Assembly (NCBI RefSeq): GCF_026157105.1
Contig: NZ_JANPVQ010000001.1
Coordinates: 1,791,501-1,855,500, forward strand
Reading direction: 5' to 3'
Origin: Sphingomicrobium marinum
Lineage (GTDB): Bacteria; Pseudomonadota; Alphaproteobacteria; Sphingomonadales; Sphingomonadaceae
DNA length: 64,000 bases
The notes under the pieces were generated by a model that saw only the letters and a program-made list of their open reading frames with translations, was not told where the DNA came from and ran no database searches. Positions 16,646 through 24,880 of the stretch are shown here, piece after piece (position 1 is the first letter of the stretch; each line of letters begins with the position of its first letter). Both the position numbers and the translations under genes were made by a program.

Positions 16646-18646
16646 TCAGGGGCCCTTGCCGCCCAGATCGCAAGCAGCGGTGATCTGCCCGGTGTCGGCA
16701 ATGGCCTCGATGCAGGGCAGCCATTGATCGGGCAGCAGCGGGCTACCAATCGCCAGCCGCGCCCAATAGACAAGGTCCGATCGGCTCAAGTTAAGGTCGC
16801 CCTGCGAATAGAGATCGGTGGCCATCGCGATGACGGCCATCTCATGGCCTCGGCTGGCAGCATAGACACAATGGTCAAAACGCTCACGCAAAGCTTGCCG
16901 TTTGTCATCGTAGCGGCATAGCCACAAGGCAGCGTCGCCGTTAGCGCTGCGCGCATCTGCCGTTAGTGCCGCGAACTGCGCGTCCGCATCGATGCCGCGC
17001 ACCATCAGTTCATAGCGAGACCCCGCATGACCGCGGGCCGCCATTGTCTTCCATATGTCGATATTCTCATCGGGATTGTCGTCGGGCAGCGCGATATGGC
17101 CTTCGGCATAGAGATCGGCCAATCGCACCCCTGCCTTGCCAAAGCCCTGCGCAAACGACGCGCGGTAGAGGTCGGTAATGCGGCCACCACCTTCGACCGG
17201 CTCGTTATACTCGAAGATCATCCGCTCCAGGAAACGGCCCAGGCCATATTGTCCCGCGGGATGCCCTTTCGCCGCCGACTTTTCGAATTGCTCACCGGCG
17301 ATGGACCGATTGCGAAGCACGCCGATACCGTCGAAATACATCTGGCCAAGGATATAGGCAGCGACGGGATCGCCTTGGTCGCTCAGCGCGTGGAGACGCT
17401 CGGGCGAATAGTCCTCCAGAATGTCGAGCACCATGAGTTCGTCGTCAGTCCGGTCAAAAAGCTCGGCAGCAATGTCGAGCGGCGTCATCGACGGCAGCGT
17501 GATCAGGATGCTGGGCGAGTAGGCAACCATAGGGCCTGCCGCCGGCTCCGGCTCGATCTCCGAGGCAAGGTATCGACAGTTTTCAGCGGGGATCTGCGCG
17601 CCGTCGATCACAAGCTCGCCGCGCAAGCATTTCGCAAAACCTTCCTCCGTGCGGATGACGTCGGTCGCCCCCACGCCTTGCTCGTGATCAGGCGGTGTCT
17701 GTGAAGGCGTGCTAGTGCTGCGCGGGCTTTCCTCCACACGAGTGGTTGGCTGTGGTTCGTCCGTGACTGGCCGCACGGGGCGCTGCCCGTTCGCGTTCGT
17801 ATACGCCGCGAGCTTGGGCGGAACGAAGTAGAAATCCTGGAACATTTGCGAGCCGAGGAAGGGATACTGTTCCGGGGTCAGCCCTGTCGTCTCGCGATAC
17901 ACTGCGGCGGTCACATCCTTCGAAAACACGGAGAATTCCAAACCCGGCCGTTGCAACGACCGCAGCACCGCGCGCGCGAACGGGCTACGCTGCGTGCCGG
18001 GCGGCACTGCGTCATAGGCTGGTTCGCGGTCCGAGGTGGAATAGAAGACCGCCGAACCGCGGGCCTTGATCGTCCCGAATTTGGTGACCTGGTTGTCTTC
18101 CCCCGTGTCCCTGAGCGCATCGGTCGTCCGGCACGCATCGAGGAAAAACAGGCTGATCCCCTTCGATTGACCCGCGGCAATGACGTCAGCCATGTCGATG
18201 TAGAAGCGGTCGATCGTGCGTTCCGAAATGGCTTGGGGTGCGTCGATCGGAACGATGTAATTTTTCAGATTGAACATGAAACCGTGACCCGAGAAATAGA
18301 CCAGCGCCACGTCGGCTTCCTTGGCGAGCATTGCGAAACGCTCGATACCCGCGCGCATCGTTTCGTTATCTGCATCGACCAGAAGCAGCACCTCGAATTG
18401 CCCGTCGCCGCCCACCGGATTGCGCAATTGGTGCGCTATCGTCTCGGCATCGAGCGCCGCGTTGGAAAGCCGTTTCCACTTAGGGTCTTCAAGATAATTG
18501 CTGTTGCCGATGACAAGGGCCACACGCTTCCCGTCGATGACCGGACGCGCCTCGGCCGGCTCCTGCGCCAGAGATTGTCCAGGGGCCAGGAATAGCCCTG
18601 TGACGAGCAGCAGGATCCAGATCGCCCGAAGTCGCATCCCTGTCAT
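16646..18646 (-). CDS. Exported caspase-like (C14) peptidase with Sel1-type repeats
   Basis: The 666-residue protein has a signal peptide (MTGMRLRAIWILLLVTGLFLA, cut near SLAQ). A caspase p20-like domain (about 38-280) follows, with catalytic H121 (VYFSGHG) and C172 (FFLDACR). A Pro/Thr-rich linker (about 285-325) leads to a helical Sel1-like region (about 410-530, VAAYILGQMYFDGIG; GQYGLGRFLE). AGGGGGGA precedes the start. The signal peptide suggests a periplasmic place, unlike cytosolic defence caspases. Its stop lies 1 bp from the duplicated tRNA sequence. It is divergent from a trypsin-like protease 96 bp away, and the two may share control. The substrate is unknown. Confidence 0.88.
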   Translation of the reverse strand: MTGMRLRAIWILLLVTGLFLAPGQSLAQEPAEARPVIDGKRVALVIGNSNYLEDPKWKRLSNAALDAETIAHQLRNPVGGDGQFEVLLLVDADNETMRAGIERFAMLAKEADVALVYFSGHGFMFNLKNYIVPIDAPQAISERTIDRFYIDMADVIAAGQSKGISLFFLDACRTTDALRDTGEDNQVTKFGTIKARGSAVFYSTSDREPAYDAVPPGTQRSPFARAVLRSLQRPGLEFSVFSKDVTAAVYRETTGLTPEQYPFLGSQMFQDFYFVPPKLAAYTNANGQRPVRPVTDEPQPTTRVEESPRSTSTPSQTPPDHEQGVGATDVIRTEEGFAKCLRGELVIDGAQIPAENCRYLASEIEPEPAAGPMVAYSPSILITLPSMTPLDIAAELFDRTDDELMVLDILEDYSPERLHALSDQGDPVAAYILGQMYFDGIGVLRNRSIAGEQFEKSAAKGHPAGQYGLGRFLERMIFEYNEPVEGGGRITDLYRASFAQGFGKAGVRLADLYAEGHIALPDDNPDENIDIWKTMAARGHAGSRYELMVRGIDADAQFAALTADARSANGDAALWLCRYDDKRQALRERFDHCVYAASRGHEMAVIAMATDLYSQGDLNLSRSDLVYWARLAIGSPLLPDQWLPCIEAIADTGQITAACDLGGKGP

Positions 18647-18674
18647 CGCTGTCCCCCCTGTTCGCAGCCTGCTT

Positions 18675-18690
18675 CAGATTAGCAAATCTG
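18675..18690. promoter_or_regulatory. Inverted repeat between caspase-like and trypsin-like genes
   Basis: A perfect dyad CAGATT-agca-AATCTG lies in the AT-rich centre of the 96-bp divergent intergenic region. It could be a shared operator for both protease genes. No regulator gene is adjacent, so the binding protein is unknown. Confidence 0.4.
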
Positions 18691-18742
18691 ATCATATCAA
18701 GCTACTGTCTGTGCCGAACCAGGCGCGGCGGGGGGTGCGAAG

Positions 18743-19744
18743 ATGAATACGTCACTGTTCGGATTGATCGCTCTTACGACGATGCCGCTTTCACCAGAGG
18801 CTAACGCGATGCAGGTAGGAGCCGACCCCGATGCGCGAGGCCATGTCCTCGAGATGGACGAGATGGTCGTCGAGCCCGAAAATGATTGCGCACCGGAATT
18901 CCAGGATGAAGAGGGCAATTGCCCCGTAAAGCGCGTGGCCGGTGCGAACGCTTTCGTCGCGAATAGCGCGATGGCGCCGTGGCAGGTCTCCATCCAGTCC
19001 TTCAAGTACAAGGACCTGACGGCCGAAGAATTGCGTGCGCATGCCGAATGGGAGCATCGCCACAAATGCGGCGGCACCGTCATTTCCAAGCGGTGGGTGC
19101 TGACGGCTGCGCATTGCATCACGGACGAGCGCCAGAAACGGGCGTTCGATCTTCGCCTGCGCATCGGTACCAAGGATCTCGAACCGATGGGAGGCTGCGA
19201 GTTCAGGGTCGGCCGCCGCATCCGCCACCCCGGCTGGACCGAAGACAGAAAGGCTGACGATATCGGCCTCCTTGAGATCCTTCCCCACCGTGATCCCGCC
19301 TGCATGGCGGCGATCAAGCCAGTGAAACTCGACTACGGTCAGGTCGAATTGAACGACGCCGACGGCGTGCGGGTTTTCGGCTGGGGCAAGACGAAGGAAG
19401 GAAGCTCTGGCCGCAAGTCGGCGCGGCTGCTGGGCGCCAACCTGGAATACTGGGTCAACGAGGAATGCGTCAAAGAGCTCAAAAAAAAGGGCGTCGACGC
19501 CAGCAAGGTCATGGACAGCAATATCTGCGCCTATCGCGACCAGGCCGACGCCTGCAAAGGCGATAGCGGGGGCCCGCTAGTCCTCAACAAGAGGGGCCAG
19601 CCGGTGGTGCAAGTCGGGATTGTCAGCTGGGGCCGGGGCTGCGCCCGCCAGGGTGTGCCGGGCATCTATACACGCGTCAGCTCCTATACCGACTGGATCG
19701 AGGAGCAGACCGGACTGCGGATCAGGCCGCGGCGCGCGCGCTGA
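18743..19744 (+). CDS. Secreted trypsin-like serine protease (S1A)
   Basis: The 333-residue protein has a weak signal peptide (to about ANA22) and an acidic propeptide. A trypsin domain begins after a likely activation cleavage at R64-V65 (PVKR/VAGANAF, like the IVGG site). The catalytic triad is H124 (LTAAHC), D173 (DDIGLL) and S275 (GDSGGP). D269, six residues before the serine, fills the S1-pocket position that gives trypsin its Lys/Arg preference. Several cysteines fit S1 disulfides (for example C109/C125). True S1A trypsins are uncommon in sphingomonads. It is divergent from the caspase-like peptidase. Confidence 0.92.
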   Translation: MNTSLFGLIALTTMPLSPEANAMQVGADPDARGHVLEMDEMVVEPENDCAPEFQDEEGNCPVKRVAGANAFVANSAMAPWQVSIQSFKYKDLTAEELRAHAEWEHRHKCGGTVISKRWVLTAAHCITDERQKRAFDLRLRIGTKDLEPMGGCEFRVGRRIRHPGWTEDRKADDIGLLEILPHRDPACMAAIKPVKLDYGQVELNDADGVRVFGWGKTKEGSSGRKSARLLGANLEYWVNEECVKELKKKGVDASKVMDSNICAYRDQADACKGDSGGPLVLNKRGQPVVQVGIVSWGRGCARQGVPGIYTRVSSYTDWIEEQTGLRIRPRRAR

Positions 19745-19757
19745 ACGCACAAAAGAA

Positions 19758-19785
19758 GACGGCGCCTCCCGAGGGGGACGCCGTC
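19758..19785 (-). terminator. Terminator between protease and Flp pilin genes
   Basis: The stem GACGGCG / CGCCGTC, with inner CTCC/GGGG pairing, is followed on the minus strand by TTCTTTTG. It mainly ends the pilin transcript and may also slow the convergent trypsin transcript. Confidence 0.7.
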
Positions 19786-19812
19786 CTTGGTCCTTCAGTG
19801 GATCGAACTCGC

Positions 19813-19971
19813 TTAGAGTTCCGAAGCCACGTCGTTGAAGGTGCTGTCGAGGCCGTCGCCGATGGCGCCCATGGCACCGATAGCAGCAACCGCAATAAGG
19901 GCAGCAATCAGGCCGTATTCAATGGCCGTCGCGCCTTCTTCGTTCTTCAGCATCTTAACAAACTTGCTCAT
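19813..19971 (-). CDS. Flp/Fap-type pilin, 52 aa
   Basis: This small class IVb pilin has a basic start (MSKFVKMLKN), the prepilin processing region EEGATAIEYGLIAA with the invariant Glu-Tyr, and one hydrophobic helix (GLIAALIAVAAIGAMGAIG). The family is the building block of Tad/Flp adhesive pili. A strong GAGGAGA lies seven bases before ATG 19971. No cpaA-F or tad assembly genes are in the window, so it is an orphan here and would need machinery encoded elsewhere. Confidence 0.93.
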   Translation of the reverse strand: MSKFVKMLKNEEGATAIEYGLIAALIAVAAIGAMGAIGDGLDSTFNDVASEL

Positions 19972-20148
19972 AACTGGTCTCCTCTAGTTCCACTCCGGGG
20001 CGTGCCCGGTTTCACAACACCGACGCGGAGCGCCGCGTTGGATGAGGTCCTTTTACGGGGCGAGGAGTTGAAAAAGTTTTAAACCGGCCGGTATATTTAT
20101 CTTAACCATAAAATTTGTTCTGGTTTATTTTCAGTGGCTTAGGAAAAA

Positions 20149-22131
20149 TTAGCTGAAAATTTTCTCGATTTCCCGGACAATTTTCTCAAGCGGATTGTCC
20201 TTGTCGTTAACCGGCGGCAGTCGTGGTGGCGGCGGTGGCGGGGCGCCAAAGCGACGCGGCAAGCGGGGACCGCGAGCGCCATCGACCTGAAGCGCACCGG
20301 CCATGAAATTGCGGAACACTTGCGCCGGCGCGTTGCCGCCGCTGATATTGCCGAGCGAGGCGTTATCATCATGCCCGACCCAGACACCGACCACCAGGTT
20401 GCCGGCAAAACCAATGTAGACGGCGTCGCGATTCTCCTGCGTTGTCCCGGTCTTGCCGAACGTCGGCGTGCGCAAGGCAGCGCGGCGACCCGTCCCGTTG
20501 TTGGTGGCGGCATATAAGAGGTCCAGCATCGGCGCCCAGACTTCATCGCTGTCCATGCGCGCCTGCGAAGCAAGCAGGCGGCCGATATCGTCGCTATCGC
20601 GATCGGCCGCCAGTCCTGTGACGTCGACCGGATAGCGTCCTGAGTAGATCGCTGCATAAGCCGCCGTCAGTTCGATGAGCGGAATGCCCGATGTGCCGAG
20701 CGCAAGGCTGGGGCTATCGGTCAACTCGGACGTGATGCCCAGTTCGCGCGCGGTGCGGATGATGCGGTCCCGCCCCACTCTTTCCGCCAACCGCACCGTC
20801 GCGGCGTTCGAGGAACGGGCGAACGCTTCGCGCAGCGTGATCGGCCCACGAAACTTGCCATCGCTGTTAGAGGGACTCCAACCGTCGATGCTGACCGGCG
20901 CGTCTTCGATAATATCGTCGGGGCTCCACCCCGATCGCAGCGCGGCGAGATAGACGATCGTCTTGAACGCGCTTCCGGGTTGGCGTTTGGCCTGCGTGGC
21001 GCGGTTGAAGGGCGACTTCTTGTAGCTGCGTCCGCCGACCATCGCGACGACCTCCCCCGTCGGTCGCATCGCGACGAACCCGATCTGCGCATTGCCGATC
21101 GGCGCGTTGATAACGCTCCGCACCGCAAGGCGCTGCAAATCGGCGTCGAGCGTGGTGGGCACCGTGGCCAGCCCATAGTCGGCCCCGACCATCTGCGCTG
21201 CGTATGGCGAGACCCAGTCCGCGAAATAAGTGCCGGTCGGCACGCGCGCCCCCTGCCCCACCGGCCGCGCCATGCGCGCTGCGGCGCGCTGCTCCTCGCT
21301 GATCATTTGCTGTTCGGCCATCGCGGCAAGCACGAGCTTGGATCGTTCGCGCGCACCTTCCAGGTTACGCGTCGGTGCGAGGCGCGATGGCGCCTTGACC
21401 ATGCCGGCCAGCATGGCGGCCTGGCCAAGCTGCAAATTTTCGGGTTCGGCATCGAAGTAGTGGCGGCTCGCCGCGCGCAGCCCGTAGACCCCATCGCCGA
21501 AATAGATGCTCGACAGATAGCGCGAGAGGATTTCGTCCTTCGTCAGCCAGCCTTCGAGCCATAGCGCGATGATCGCTTCCTGCGCCTTGCGCTTCATCGA
21601 TCGTTCCGACGACAGGAAGCTGGTCTTGGCGAGTTGCTGCGTAATGGTCGAGCCACCTTGGCGGATGCCGCCAGCCTGCGCATTGGTCCACGCGGCACGC
21701 CCGATGCCGACCGGATCGACGCCCCAGTGCTGGCGAAATCTCTTGTCCTCGATGGCAACGAATGCACCCGATACATGCGCGGGCAATTGCGCCACGTCGA
21801 CCGGTTCGTCCTTGATCTGCCCGTGACGCGCAATGGGCTGCCCTTCGACGGACACGAAAAGCATCGCCGGATCATCGAGCGGTTCGAGCGCGCGCCCCAG
21901 CGGCGCGGTCACGATCAGCCATATGATGGTGAAAAGGAATAGCAGGGACAGCGCCATGAAGCCCCAACGAAACCAGCGGAAACGACGGCGCTTGGGTGGC
22001 AGCGGCGCCATGCCATCGGGAGGATCGTCAGGCGGTGGGACGGGGTTGGCCGTGCCTTCCCATTCCCCATCATATTCGGGGACGTGCCACATCGGGGGCT
22101 CTTGCACCTTTTTGCGCCAGAAAAACCCCAT
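20149..22131 (-). CDS. Bifunctional penicillin-binding protein 1A-type (GT51 + transpeptidase)
   Basis: The 660-residue class A PBP builds and crosslinks peptidoglycan. A Pro-rich cytoplasmic N-terminus and one TM helix (about 56-76) lead to the GT51 domain with catalytic E128 (AIEDKRF) and QGGSTITQQLAK. The transpeptidase has the S387-x2-K390 motif (QPGSAFK), SSN (RSSNAAT) and KTGTT. A Pro/Arg-rich tail ends the protein. I start at MGFFWRKK (22131), with GAGGGTAGAG upstream, not at the longer reading. The gap to the pilin gene (177 bp) includes an AT-rich stretch but no gene. Confidence 0.93.
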   Translation of the reverse strand: MGFFWRKKVQEPPMWHVPEYDGEWEGTANPVPPPDDPPDGMAPLPPKRRRFRWFRWGFMALSLLFLFTIIWLIVTAPLGRALEPLDDPAMLFVSVEGQPIARHGQIKDEPVDVAQLPAHVSGAFVAIEDKRFRQHWGVDPVGIGRAAWTNAQAGGIRQGGSTITQQLAKTSFLSSERSMKRKAQEAIIALWLEGWLTKDEILSRYLSSIYFGDGVYGLRAASRHYFDAEPENLQLGQAAMLAGMVKAPSRLAPTRNLEGARERSKLVLAAMAEQQMISEEQRAAARMARPVGQGARVPTGTYFADWVSPYAAQMVGADYGLATVPTTLDADLQRLAVRSVINAPIGNAQIGFVAMRPTGEVVAMVGGRSYKKSPFNRATQAKRQPGSAFKTIVYLAALRSGWSPDDIIEDAPVSIDGWSPSNSDGKFRGPITLREAFARSSNAATVRLAERVGRDRIIRTARELGITSELTDSPSLALGTSGIPLIELTAAYAAIYSGRYPVDVTGLAADRDSDDIGRLLASQARMDSDEVWAPMLDLLYAATNNGTGRRAALRTPTFGKTGTTQENRDAVYIGFAGNLVVGVWVGHDDNASLGNISGGNAPAQVFRNFMAGALQVDGARGPRLPRRFGAPPPPPPRLPPVNDKDNPLEKIVREIEKIFS

Positions 22132-22243
22132 GCTTGGCTCTACCCTCCTTGTGTGCGACACATGCCGTCTTACCTATGTAATACAGCCCGACCGAATTAC
22201 CAGTGGCTTGCTGAACCATGGTTGAAAAGAGCATAGCATTTTC

Positions 22244-23731
22244 ATGATCCGCCCTCTCCCCTTCCTGTTCGCGCTTGGCGCTGTCGGCATGCTCACAGCG
22301 TGCGGCGACGACAATCCGGGTGAAACACGGGTAATCGTGATCGACGACCAGCCCGAGCTGATCGACGCCGCGCGCACGCCGCCCGATGCAGGCGACGCGG
22401 TGCTGATCGATGCGCTTGCGCAGGGCCTGGTGCGTTTCGATGCGCGTGGCCAGGTCGTGCCGGGGCTCGCGGAGCGCTGGCATGTCAGCAATGACGGGCG
22501 CAGCTATATCTTCCGTCTGGGCGCTGCCAGCTGGGCGGATGGCCAGCCGGTCGTTGCGCGCGACGTTGCGCAGGCGCTCGAACGACTGGTCGATGCCCCG
22601 CGCCACCCGCTGCGCGATGCCTTGCAGAATATCGATGACGTCGTGGCTATGACCGATCGGGTCATCGAGATCCGCCTGTCGCGGCCCCAAGCCGGACTAC
22701 TGAGTATTCTCGCGCAGCCCGAACTTGGGATCATCAGCCGCGATGGCGGGAGCGGCCCCTTCTTGCTCGGCGAGAATGAGGAAGAAGGCGATGCCGCGGG
22801 TTTCCACCTGAGCCGCCTTGTCACCGACCGCGCCAGCGAAACCAGCAGCGAGGAAGTCGTCCACCTCACCGGCCTCGACGCGCAAGCGGCGATCGCCGCC
22901 TACCTCGACAGCCAGGCCGATCTCGTGCTTGGCGGGGGCTTCGCGACCTTGCCGTATGCACAGAATGCCAACCTGCCGGGCGGGGCACTGCAGTTCGATC
23001 CGGTGCGCGGCCTGTTCGGACTGGTACCGATGCGCAATCGTGGTCCTCTTGCGGATCGTGACTTTCGCCGCGCGCTGAGCCGGTCGGTCGATCGCGCCGC
23101 GCTGATCAACGATCTTGGTGTTCCGGGGCTCACGCCGCGCGCGACCATTCTACAGAACGGCCTTGTGGGCGATGTGCGGATCGCAAGCCCGGCATGGCTC
23201 GACACGCCCGTCACCGAGCGCCAGGCTGCTATCGCGGCGCGATTGCGCGCGCAACTAGGCCCGGCCGACGCCCAGCAGTCTGCATTGGCCAAGGTTTCGG
23301 TCTTTTTGCCGGCAGGGCCAGGCAGCGATATCCTGTTCAATCGGTTGGCAGCCGATTGGGGACGGATCGGGGTGGAAGCGAGCCGCACCGAAAGCGCTGC
23401 GCAGGCCGATTATGCCTTGATCGATGTCGTCGCGCCGTCGACCGGGCTCGACTGGTTCGTCAATCGCTTCCGCTGCGCACGCGCCGCGATCTGCGATGAG
23501 GCCGTCGAATTGCTGTTCGAGCAGGCCGACAGCACCGACGTGCCCGACCAGCGGCAGCGAATCCTCATCGACGCCAGCGCCGCGATGGACCGGGGCGAGC
23601 TGTTCATCCCGCTCACCGCGCCGATACGCTGGTCGTTGGCGAGCCCGCTCGTCACTGGCTTCGCAACCAACAGCCTTGGCCGTCATCCGCTGACCGGCCT
23701 GAAACTTACCCTTGCAGAAAGCGCGCCATGA
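22244..23731 (+). CDS. ABC-type solute-binding lipoprotein (SBP_bac_5-like)
   Basis: The lipoprotein signal ends in a lipobox (MLTAC20). The body matches family 5 peptide or opine binding proteins: LIDALAQGLVRFDARGQVVPGLAERWHVSNDGRSYIF is typical, as are FRRALSRSVDRAALI and the C-terminal half-lobe. At 495 residues the length is normal. No permease or ATPase genes are nearby, so it may serve a distant ABC transporter or act in signalling. The stop overlaps the next start (ATGA), so it is coupled to the DUF4112 gene. Confidence 0.85.
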   Translation: MIRPLPFLFALGAVGMLTACGDDNPGETRVIVIDDQPELIDAARTPPDAGDAVLIDALAQGLVRFDARGQVVPGLAERWHVSNDGRSYIFRLGAASWADGQPVVARDVAQALERLVDAPRHPLRDALQNIDDVVAMTDRVIEIRLSRPQAGLLSILAQPELGIISRDGGSGPFLLGENEEEGDAAGFHLSRLVTDRASETSSEEVVHLTGLDAQAAIAAYLDSQADLVLGGGFATLPYAQNANLPGGALQFDPVRGLFGLVPMRNRGPLADRDFRRALSRSVDRAALINDLGVPGLTPRATILQNGLVGDVRIASPAWLDTPVTERQAAIAARLRAQLGPADAQQSALAKVSVFLPAGPGSDILFNRLAADWGRIGVEASRTESAAQADYALIDVVAPSTGLDWFVNRFRCARAAICDEAVELLFEQADSTDVPDQRQRILIDASAAMDRGELFIPLTAPIRWSLASPLVTGFATNSLGRHPLTGLKLTLAESAP

Positions 23732-24138
23732 CCGATCCGATCTACCCGCCACACGGTGCCGCAAGCCGCCGCACCGACCCGCACTCGATCCGCACCCGGG
23801 TCGAAACGCTGGAAAAATTGCTGGAGCGAATGTTTGTCGTCCCGGGGATCAACCAGCCGGTGGGACTGGACGCAATCCTCAGCCTCATTCCGGGCGTCGG
23901 ATCGGTCAGCGCCGCGGCGCTGGGCAGCTATATCATCTGGGAAGCCCGCAACCTCAACCTGTCCAAATGGCATATGGCACGGATGAGCCTGAACACCGGC
24001 TTCGACATGCTGCTTGGCGCCATCCCCGTGATCGGCGTGGTGCCCGATTTCTTCTTCCGGTCGAACAGCCGAAACCTGCGCATTATCCGCAAGCATCTCG
24101 ACAAGCACCACCCGCAAACGCGCACCATCGACGCGTAA
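23728..24138 (+). CDS. DUF4112 membrane protein
   Basis: The 136-residue protein carries two hydrophobic hairpin segments in the DUF4112 pattern: PVGLDAILSLIPGVGSVSAAA and NTGFDMLLGAIPVIGVVPDFFF. The repeated D-x-(I/L)-L-(S/G)-x-IP-(G/V)-(V/I)-G unit is diagnostic. Function is unknown. It overlaps the solute-binding lipoprotein by 4 bp. Confidence 0.88.
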   Translation: MTDPIYPPHGAASRRTDPHSIRTRVETLEKLLERMFVVPGINQPVGLDAILSLIPGVGSVSAAALGSYIIWEARNLNLSKWHMARMSLNTGFDMLLGAIPVIGVVPDFFFRSNSRNLRIIRKHLDKHHPQTRTIDA

Positions 24139-24275
24139 AATCGGAATCGGTTTTCGGAAAGCTGCCGTTAAGGCGAATCGCATTATTTTAGCGACAATGC
24201 GGTAGGGAATCAGGAACCCGACTCGCAGCCAAGTCGTTGTGAGTACAAACGCTTTTAGAAAGAAAGTTTTGCACC

Positions 24276-24827
24276 ATGAAGAAGCTAGCACTTGCGCTGG
24301 CAGCGGGTGCGCTCGCCCTGAATTCACCCGCTCTAGCCGAAATGAACATCACCACGATCGAGACGGTCGAAGCCAAGCAAACCTCGACCGAACTTGCCGA
24401 CGAAGCTTATGCCGATTTCGTCATGCAATTCGACCGCACCTCCCTCAAACCCAACAGCTATGTATGGGACGCAAAGGGCGTTAGCGGTGAGGCCCGCGTC
24501 GTCGTGTCGCTCGATCGGCAGATGGCCTTTGCCTACAAGGGCGACACGCTCGTTGGCGCTGCATCGGTCTCGACCGCCAAGGAAGGCAAGCTGACGCCCA
24601 AGGGTATCTTCCCGATCTGGCTGAAAAAGCCGATGCATTATTCGTCCAAGTACGACAATGCACCGATGCCCTACATGCAGATGATCGACAAATACGGCAT
24701 CGCGCTGCACGCCGGCCATAACCCTGGCTACCCCGCTAGTGCTGGCTGTATTCGCCTGCCCCAGCAGTTCGCCAAGAATCTTTATGGCATCACCAGTCTG
24801 GAATCGACGGTCTATATCGGCGCGTAA
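24276..24827 (+). CDS. Small L,D-transpeptidase (YkuD)
   Basis: The 183-residue periplasmic protein has a signal peptide (MKKLALALAAGALALNSPALA). Its YkuD catalytic domain (about 72-182) has the motif HAGHNPGYPASAGCIRLP, with H145 and nucleophile C158. It would form 3-3 crosslinks or attach proteins to peptidoglycan. AGAAAG precedes the start. It is the smallest of three L,D-transpeptidases in the window and has its own terminator. Confidence 0.9.
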   Translation: MKKLALALAAGALALNSPALAEMNITTIETVEAKQTSTELADEAYADFVMQFDRTSLKPNSYVWDAKGVSGEARVVVSLDRQMAFAYKGDTLVGAASVSTAKEGKLTPKGIFPIWLKKPMHYSSKYDNAPMPYMQMIDKYGIALHAGHNPGYPASAGCIRLPQQFAKNLYGITSLESTVYIGA

Positions 24828-24846
24828 TGCCATAAAGACCGGTCGG

Positions 24847-24879
24847 AAGGGCGTCCCGTGAAGAACGGGGCGCCCTTTT
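24847..24879 (+). terminator. Terminator after small L,D-transpeptidase
   Basis: The hairpin AAGGGCG-t-CCCGT / ACGGG-g-CGCCCTT has a five-base loop and ends in four T. It lies between the convergent transpeptidase and TIR-protein genes. Confidence 0.85.
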
Positions 24880-24880
24880 C

